From contig NW_005201069.1 in the NCBI RefSeq assembly GCF_000372725.1, positions 144,921 to 208,920 on the forward strand: a DNA stretch of 64,000 bases, in the 5' to 3' direction. Origin of the DNA: Emiliania huxleyi CCMP1516 (lineage: Eukaryota > Haptophyta > Isochrysidales > Noelaerhabdaceae). Numbering within the stretch: position 1 is the first letter of the stretch; every line of letters starts with the position of its first letter. This document shows positions 57,504 through 64,000 of this stretch, piece after piece. Position numbers and translations under genes: made by a program. The notes under the pieces are model-generated. The model was given only the letters and a program-made list of their open reading frames with translations, made no database searches and was not told where the DNA came from.

Positions 57504-59330
57504 CTACACAGGCCTGTAGGTCATCCACATCGCGACCGGCCCGCGACAATAAGGGCACGCGTCTTGCATGCGCTCGGAGCAGGGACCGCAAGCACAGTGG
57601 TGGCCGCAGGGGACCGCGACGTGCGTCTTTGGCCGGGTGAAGCAGACGATACACGTGGTCTCGCCTCCCATCGTGGACTCGGGGACCATGCGGCCCGTCT
57701 CAAAGTGTGCGTCAGCCAGAGAGACCACCCCAATCGGCGGCGGCGAATCGAGCGCTGGCGAGTCATTCACAAGTGCGTCGTTGTAAGGCGCACCCGGCTC
57801 GCTGTCTTCGTCGATTACCTCTTCCGAGGCCGGGGAGGCCGGGGAGGCCGGTCTCGACAAGGCCGCCTGCTCCGACAAGGCAGCCTGCTCCGGCAACGTC
57901 GAAAGAGCACCCCGCTCCTGAATCCTCACCTCAGGTTCGAGTAGCTCGCTTGGCTGCACTGCCCGCGGCTCCACCGCCTTGCTGGCGTCCTCCCTCGCCC
58001 GCTGTGCCGCTGGCATCGCAACCGCCGCGCGCTGCGCACCTCCTGCCTCCTCGACTTCCGCTCTCCCGCTTGCCTGCGGGGCCGTGCTTGAGGCGCTTCG
58101 CCCCGCCTGCTTCCTCGCCCGCCCGCGCCGTGACGAGCCGTGTGCCGGCTCCTGACGACTAGGCGGTCGCACGTCGGAAGGCACTGCTTTAGCCCATTGT
58201 CGGAGACTTGCCCAAGACCAGAGCCCTTTGGCCGCAGCAGCCCCCTTCGCCCACGCAGCCACTGCCACAACAGCCACCGACAAGGAAAGGCCAAACTTTG
58301 TAGCCCCCACCGCCACCGTCTGCACGCTCCCTCGCCATCCTTCTGCATTGTGTCCCCACGCTGTGCACGCCGCCCACGCGACCAACGCCCACGTTGCCAC
58401 CGCCAGCGCAAATGTGTCGCGGATGTCGATCAGGAATGGATGCTCGAGCAGCTGCACGCCGGAAGTCACAAGCGTCCTGGCGTGCTCCAGCGATGTCCTC
58501 CACCAGGTCCGCCGCTGGCGTCGAGCGCGAGCGCGGGAGTTGCCCCCTCTTTGTGTGTCGCGCATGTAGCACTGCGGCATGCAGATGCAGATGAACCCCA
58601 GGACCACAGACATGGCTGCACACAGCGCCACGGACACGTCGGCCGCCCACGTCACCCAACCGTCCACCTCTACGACGCGCCGTCGTGAAGACTCTCCGTC
58701 AGGCCGCGCCTTGTCGCTCGGAGCAGAATGTTCAATCGACCGTTTGATGGCCTGTACAACCTCGGTGTGGCCGTGGTTCTGAGCTATCTGCAGCGCCGTA
58801 TTACCCTCGGCATCGCGCGCCCGCGGTTCTGCGCCCGCCCGCAGCAGGCGGCGCACGGCGGCGACTTCGTTGAACTCGGCGGCGCCCATCAGCGCGGTGC
58901 GGCGCTTCCCCCACCTCTGGTTGACCCTCGCGCCGCGCTGAAGCAGCATCTCGAGAACCCGCTCTTGGCCAAAGCGAGCAGCGGCCACCAGAAGCGTGAG
59001 GCCGCTCACGCCCCCCCTCGCGTCCAACCGTCCAACTGCTAGGGAGGCTGATGCTGCCCGTTCATCGCATGTCGCGTCAACCTGACCGCCACCGTCGAGC
59101 CACGCCCGCACCGCCGCCTCATCCCCTAACCCTGCAGCTTCCGCGATCTCATGAGGAACTAGCTGGCTCCTCTGTGCGCCACCACCCAAGCTCGCAAGCA
59201 CCAATCCGCTGGCGACGAGCCAGCACATCACCATCTGGCGCGCCTGCTTGCACGCGCGCACGGTGGAGGTACGGACAGCAGGCGGGCAGGGGCGGGCGCC
59301 CCGGCGACGGGAGTGTGAAAGGGCCTCCAA
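57504..59330 (-). CDS. Ankyrin-repeat, multi-TM, C-terminal RING E3 ligase-like protein
   Basis: 608 codons in one exon. An internal Met at residue 33 (59234) begins a good signal anchor, MVMCWLVASGLVLASLGGGA, and may be the true start. Ankyrin repeats span residues about 60-205 (GLTLLVAAARFGQERVLEML, RRTALMGAAEFNEVAAVRRL, GNTALQIAQNHGHTEVVQAI). Hydrophobic helices lie at about 230-255 (VSVALCAAMSVVLGFICICM), 305-325 and 343-365. A disordered Ser/Pro/Glu linker leads to a C-terminal C3HC4 RING (CIVCFTRPKTHVAVPCGHHC then CGPCSERMQDACPYCRGPV), close to the MGRN/MAPL/XBAT type. Inference: membrane-bound ubiquitin ligase with ankyrin substrate-recruiting region. Divergent from the ASNSD1-like gene with about 170-270 bp between starts. 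Confidence 0.85.
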   Translation of the reverse strand: MEALSHSRRRGARPCPPAVRTSTVRACKQARQMVMCWLVASGLVLASLGGGAQRSQLVPHEIAEAAGLGDEAAVRAWLDGGGQVDATCDERAASASLAVGRLDARGGVSGLTLLVAAARFGQERVLEMLLQRGARVNQRWGKRRTALMGAAEFNEVAAVRRLLRAGAEPRARDAEGNTALQIAQNHGHTEVVQAIKRSIEHSAPSDKARPDGESSRRRVVEVDGWVTWAADVSVALCAAMSVVLGFICICMPQCYMRDTQRGGNSRARARRQRRTWWRTSLEHARTLVTSGVQLLEHPFLIDIRDTFALAVATWALVAWAACTAWGHNAEGWRGSVQTVAVGATKFGLSLSVAVVAVAAWAKGAAAAKGLWSWASLRQWAKAVPSDVRPPSRQEPAHGSSRRGRARKQAGRSASSTAPQASGRAEVEEAGGAQRAAVAMPAAQRAREDASKAVEPRAVQPSELLEPEVRIQERGALSTLPEQAALSEQAALSRPASPASPASEEVIDEDSEPGAPYNDALVNDSPALDSPPPIGVVSLADAHFETGRMVPESTMGGETTCIVCFTRPKTHVAVPCGHHCACGPCSERMQDACPYCRGPVAMWMTYRPV

Positions 59331-59504
59331 CTCGCACCTAACCTCTCACAGACCAGCGCATAGTGCCGTTGTAGGTATTATGCGGGACGATTTTCTTCTC
59401 ATAACAAGGCTGTGACGTGTGTCTCCGAATGGGCAGCGCCTCGAGACAACTAGCTCGCTTGGCAGGCGTGCGCGCGGTCGCTGTTGTAGCCTTGACCGGC
59501 CCGA

Positions 59505-62500
59505 ATGTGCGGCATCGGAGTGGTCCTGTACCACAGCCGTACCGCGGAGGCGGCCGGCTCAGCCACGACCGGCATCCCAGTGCACGCACTGCAGAGGCGC
59601 GGCCCGGACGCGCAGGGCGAGCTGGTGGTTGGCCGGCTGGAAGTGTCAGGCTACGAGCTGCGCCTCACGGCTGCAGTGCTGCACCTGCGCGGCCGCGCCT
59701 GCCAGCCGCAACCGCTGCAGTCTGCTGCCGGCGACGTGCTGCTGTGGAACGGCGAGGTGTTCGGCGGCGGCGTCGCGGTCGCCGACGGCGAGAGCGACAC
59801 TGCGAGGCTGCTTGCCGTGCTGCGGGCGGCGGGTGAGGCGGTGCCGGAGGTGCTGGAGTCGGTGCACGGCCCGTGGGCCCTCGCCTACTGGCACGCGGCG
59901 AGCCGCACCCTCTGGTATGGCCGAGACGGCCTCGGCCGGCGCAGCCTGGTTCGGATGGAGGGCGCCGACGCCGCCGCCGGCTGCTCGACGCTCCGGCTCT
60001 GCTCGGTGGCTGTGCCGCTCCCGGCTTCCGCGGGCGGGGAGTGGGAGGAGCTGCCCGCCTGCGGGATCGGCTGTGTCCGCCTGCTGCCCGATGGCACCGC
60101 TTCGCACCTCTGGCTCCCGAGGCAGACCTCCACCCGCCCGCCGCCCGCCTGCCCGTCACGACCACGACCCGAGTCCTTCCTACCACTGGTTAGGCGGGCC
60201 TCCCTCCCGCCTCCGCCGCCCGCCGCCGCGACGCTGCTCGCGCTGTCGCAGCGCGAGACTCCGCCCACCGACACGGCGGCGGCGGAGGCGGCGGAGGCGG
60301 CAGTGGAGGCGGCGCTTGAGGCGGCGGCAGCAGAGGAGGAGCCGGCAGCAGTGGTGGATGTGCCTGCCCCGACCAACGGCGCGAGCAGCGCCGCCGCCGC
60401 CCTCCTCGCCGCGCTCTCTGCCGCCGTCCGCAGGCGAGTGTGCGGCGTCCCCGCGCTTGCCGGCGGTGGCGGCGGTGGCGGCGACGGCGGCGACGGCGGC
60501 TGTGGCGGTGCTGCCGTCGGGATCCTCTTTAGCGGGGGGATCGACTCGATGGTGCTTGCGCGGCTGGCTGACCTCGAGCTGCCTCCCGGCCAGCCGATCG
60601 ACTTGCTGACGGTCGCCTTCGGAGCCTCTCCGGACGAGGCGCCCGACCGGCTGACGGCGCGCAACGGGCTGAGCGAGCTGTCCTCCCTGTCGGCTCGGCG
60701 GTGGAGGCTGGTCGAGGTGGACGTGAGCTTTCCGATGCTGCGGCGGAGGAGAGAGCAGCTCGAGGCACTCCTCGCCCCGGCGCGCACCGTCATGGACCTC
60801 AACATCGGAGCCGCGCTCTGGTTTGCGGCGCGCGGCGTCGGGCGGCTGTGCGAGCGCGCGCCGCCGCCGCGCGCCTCGCGCCATTGCCGCTACGCCGACG
60901 AGCCTCCGGGCGCCAGCGGAGGGCGAGGCTGTGGCCGGAGAGACCGCCGCAGGCGCCGGCAGCCAGCGGTGAGGAGCGAGGACGAGATCGGAGCCTTGCG
61001 TGCAGAGCGGGCGGCGAGGCGGCAGCGGGCGGCTGCAAACGCGCACCCACCTCCTGCGACGACGACGGCCGCGGCGAAGGTGGAGGCGGCTGCGCTGCTT
61101 CGCGTGCGGGTCGTCGCGGTCGCGCCCCGGGGCGTGCGACTGGGCCTCGAGTGGCTGGCAGGCGAGGGCGAGGGGTGCCCCGTGGCGTGGCTGCCAGCGA
61201 CGGGGCATGCTGCGGCGGCGGGGCATGCAGCGGAGGGGCCCACGGGGGCGGGGCCTGCAGGGGCGGGGCCCACAGGGGCGGGGCCTGCAGGGGCGGGGCC
61301 CACAGGGGCGGGGCCTGCAGGGGCGGGGCCTGCAGGTGCAGGTGCAGGTGCGGCGGGGCTTGCCGCGACATGGGCCCCGTCCGAGGCGGGAGAGGCAGCC
61401 AAGGCGGGAGAGGCAGCCAAGGCGGGAGAGGCAGCCGAGGCGGGAGAGGCTGCTGAGGCAGGAGAAGCAGCCGAGGCAGGAGAAGCAGCCGAGGCAGGAG
61501 AAGCAGCCGGGGAGAGGTGCGGTGGCGGCGCTGGCGGCGCTGGCAGCGAGGGCGGCGAGGGCGGCGAGGGCGCTGGTGCTCGCGCAGGCAGCGAGGGCGG
61601 CGAGAGCGGCGAGGGCGGCGGCGCGCAGATGTACACGAGCGCCGCCCGCGTGCTGCTGCTCGGAATGGGCGCCGACGAGCAGATGGGCGGGTATGGCCGT
61701 CACCGCACCGCCTTCAAGCGCGGCGGCTGGGCGGGCTTGGGCGCCGAGCTCGCCGCGGACCGCGCACGGCTGTGGAAGCGCAACTTGGGGCGCGACGACC
61801 GTGTGGTGAGCGACCACGGGCGGGAGGCGCGGCACTCGTGGCTGGAAGGGTGCGCGTGAAGAGCGTCTCTTGACGGGCTCATTGCATGTGCGAGATAGGC
61901 TCGGTACCCGTTCCTGGACGAGGAGGTCGTTGCGACGCTCGCCGCGACGCCCCTCCATCTTCTCTGCGACCCGCGGCGGCCGCCGGGCGTCGGAGACAAG
62001 CTCGTGCTTCGCCTCCTCGCGCGCTCGATCGGCCTCTCGCGCTGCGCCTCGCTGCAGAAGCGCGCCACACCTGCGCTCGGCGCGGCTCCGGGGGCGGGCG
62101 CCTCGTCACACCACCGATTGCGCACAGGCGCGCCATCCAGTTTGGCACCCGCATCGCGAATAAGAATGTGAGCGGCACCGCGCTCCTCTCCCCCGACATC
62201 GCGCGCTGCACCATCTCGAGGTTGAGATCGGCCGAGATCGGCCGAGATCCGCGTCGGCATTGCCGAGAGTAGGCGCTCGACGAGCTCGTCCACCCCAACG
62301 CAGCTCTCACCGCCGCAGAGGCCGCATCGCCCGCCGCCGCTGCCCCTCCGCGCGGCAAGCCGCGCGAGTCCCTCGCCAAGCCGACCAAGCGCAGGGCGGG
62401 GGGCAGGCTGGCGGCAAAGTCGGCTGCGGCGGCCGCAGCGGTCGCGGCGGTCGCGGCGTATGCGAGGTTGCCAGAGGGCGCGCCACGGGGTCCGCTCACG

Positions 62501-63311
62501 GCACTACCGCTTTCTCGCGTATCGGGTCGAGTGAGCCGCGGCGCCACGCTTGCTGCGTTCGAGACGTTGCACCCGGACGGGCTGGCGGTCAAGCCTGTCT
62601 CGTGGGTCGAGCGATTGGGTGGGCTCGCGCCTGCCTCTCAGGGCGGGCTCTGGTCACGGCGCTGGCTGTGAGCAGGTCGTCGGCGAGGAGGGATTGAGCA
62701 TGCTGCTCGGCGCGGGGACCGTCGAGGAGCGGCTGCTCCGGCTCGGTTTTGAGAAGCGATGGATCGAGCGCAGGCGATGGCAAGTCTTGGCCGGCGCTAC
62801 GAGCTGGGGCCCATCACACGTGCATCCTTCCAGTAGGCGAGCGGCCGGGGAGGCGTTTCGGCTGGCGCTCTTTCCCGCCGAGGCGGCCGAGCCGGCCACG
62901 TGGGACGGCATCTTCAACGTGGTGCGTGAGACGTTCCCCGAGGCCGCGCCCAAGGTCCTCGCGCGGGCGGGCGAGCTCCGCGCGCTCCCCTTCGCCGAGC
63001 TGCAGGCGCGCGCGACGGCCGGCTACTTGCGCGGGGCGAGCTACTTCGAAGTCAACGAGGCGGCGATGGCAGGCGCGTCGGAAGACTCTCGCTACCTCAG
63101 TACTGCGCGGCTCGCGTCAGAGCAGTGCGAGGGGCGTGTCGAGGAGGTGCGAGGCTGGCTGTACCATGTGCTCGGACTCAGCGACCTCTTTGACGGCGCG
63201 GGCTCCACCGTGCTGCCCGACGGTCGCCGCGGGGTGGGCGAATTCTTGATTCGGAACCGGCGGGTCGCGGACTTCGGCGAGGCGTTCGCGTGGGTGGAGC
63301 TCACCCCTTGA
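59505..63311 (+). CDS. ASNSD1: ASNSD1-like glutamine amidotransferase/asparagine synthetase protein with C-terminal extension
   Basis: Exons 59505-61826, 61899-62059, 62128-62167, 62273-62605 and 62676-63311 give 1163 codons. It begins MCGIGVVLYHSR (Cys2 as Ntn nucleophile), then LQRRGPDAQGEL, LHLRGRACQPQPLQ and LLWNGEVFGGG as in human ASNSD1. The synthetase half has ILFSGGIDSMVLARL (PP-loop), a roughly 260-residue low-complexity insert, then LLLGMGADEQMGGYGRHR and RNLGRDDRVVSDHGRE spliced to ARYPFLDEEVV, and QKRAIQFGTRIANKN. Human GKEARFPFLDENVV and KRAMQFGSRIAK confirm both junctions. Introns 61827-61898 and 62060-62127 are GC-AG and repeat the next exon start (GCGCGCCA in both copies for the second). 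About 320 extra residues (RWIERRRWQVLAGA, GWLYHVLGLSDLFDG, FLIRNRRVADFGEAF) are unrecognised; no ATG suits a separate gene. Whether the synthetase is active is unknown. Confidence 0.85.
61238..61345 (+). repeat. GGGGCGGGGCCTGCA-type minisatellite in ASNSD1-like insert
   Basis: Tandem 15/30-bp units encoding alternating GPTGA and GPAGA, lying between the two halves of the synthetase domain. Confidence 0.85.
61386..61515 (+). repeat. GAGGCGGGAGAGGCAGCC minisatellite in ASNSD1-like insert
   Basis: About seven 18-bp units encoding EAGEAA/KAGEAA, directly after the first minisatellite. In-frame expansion is probable. Confidence 0.85.
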
Positions 63312-64000
63312 CAAGCTCGTAAAGAATAGATGTATCTCAAGAGTGGATGTGCAGCTCTGCTGGGGGGGGGGGGGGGGGACGAGCGGCAAAGTGCCAAAAC
63401 GCAAAAAAGCGGCACACGACACTTGAGAGTGAGTGTGAGACACGACAGGGCATGCGAGTTGCGACAGGCACAGGCGAGAGGCGTCAGGGACAGCTCGGCT
63501 GATGGTGACACGTGATATGGGTGAAGCGGGGCAAAGCCATAGTCTGAGGGTATCCTAAAAGTTCGGCCGATTTGGGTCAAAACGCTAAAAGCACGGTTGT
63601 GCCATGCCGTAGATTGGGGCAAAACGACAGAAGTGGGCCCGCAGGCGCGCGAAAATTTTGGACATTTGTGGCCGTGCGCGGCGCCGTGCGGGCTTGGCTT
63701 TGCCCATTAGTCTGAGAGTTAGGTTTCTGGAGCCTCGGGTGCTTTTACGCTTTTGATCGGGTCAGGAGAGTGTGCGACTTTTACCACGTTGGTCGTCTCG
63801 GAGCGTCGCCTAGCTTTTAGCATTTTCTCAAAAATATTTCTTCGGCGCTGCGCGCCGGTTGCACGGCAGTAGCTAGATGCTAGTAGAAGTAGTGTAGCTA
63901 TCGAGTATCGTCCCGCAAAGTAGCTGCTTCCCGCACACTATGGCTAGGGGAAAATGCTGCCGCTGCCTCGAAAGCGCCCGCCGGTGTGTGTCCAAACTTG
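63312..64000. other. Terminal intergenic region
   Basis: About 690 bp after the last stop. It contains a G homopolymer (63361-63379) and several short CTAAAAG/CTTTTAG words on both strands (63556, 63586, 63743, 63813) with falling GC content. No gene is supported. Confidence 0.5.

Noticed and set aside
61238-61515. Regular repeats that might suggest a CRISPR array
   Set aside because: Units are contiguous with no unique spacers, in frame, and translate to GPTGA/EAGEAA; the genome is eukaryotic.
63361-63379. G-quadruplex or regulatory G run
   Set aside because: A plain homopolymer in intergenic DNA; length is unreliable and no context supports a function.

Overview
This is nuclear DNA of a GC-rich, intron-bearing, flagellate-type eukaryote, most likely an alga with a secondary red plastid; haptophyte-like is my best guess. 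The reasons are about 65-70% GC, single or few-exon genes on both strands a few hundred bases apart, many short GC-AG and GT-AG introns, a BBSome gene (BBS9), a heterotrimeric G-protein alpha gene, and a small protein with a possible phenylalanine-type plastid leader. Dinoflagellates share the GC/GA donor and AG|G acceptor habit but are usually far less gene-dense. I see no bacterial operons, no rRNA and no convincing tRNA.

Layout. 1-5 kb: a HAD-phosphatase gene running off the left end (-), then BBS9 (+). 5.4-10 kb: a very proline-rich protein (-) with a 100-N gap. 10.7-14.5 kb: a divergent pair, a membrane-anchored alpha/beta-hydrolase (-) and a P450-like protein (+), with start codons 53 bp apart. 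14.7-18.6 kb: one long exon encoding GNAT, PHD, a TFIIS-N-like domain and a possible SRI-like domain (-). 19-26.4 kb: a long inverted repeat enclosing an FHA/RING-CH ubiquitin ligase gene (-) and a fossil reverse transcriptase-RNase H piece; one repeat arm is split by a 1.18-kb DNA transposon. 26.4-32.7 kb: a second inverted repeat whose arms each carry a copy of the same small putative plastid protein, flanking phosphoglucomutase (+). 32.9-43.2 kb: membrane methyltransferase (+), TPR protein (-), Thg1-like tRNA 3'-5' polymerase (+), LNR/multi-TM protein (-), ANKRD13-like protein (-). 43.7-45.5 kb: G alpha (+). 45.5-57.1 kb: a giant DUF3638-family gene (-) with LamG-like and thioredoxin domains, ending inside the P-loop domain. 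57.5-59.3 kb: ankyrin/TM/RING ligase (-). 59.5-63.3 kb: ASNSD1-like amidotransferase/asparagine-synthetase protein with a long C-terminal extension (+).

The most striking signal is in the introns. Where homology fixes the splice junction (BBS9, phosphoglucomutase, ASNSD1, Thg1, G alpha, hydrolase and others), the first about 8-25 bases of the intron repeat the first bases of the next exon. The donor is GT, GC or possibly GA, and many introns are 68-76 nt long. Several share a core like CTCTTCAC...GTGAACAG. This looks like target-site duplication left by introner-type insertion, and it explains why both intron and downstream exon so often begin with G.

Both N gaps are flanked by a low-fidelity second copy of neighbouring sequence, so they look like unmerged assembly overlaps. 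Exon boundaries below come from reading frame, homology and splice-site logic, not from transcripts.
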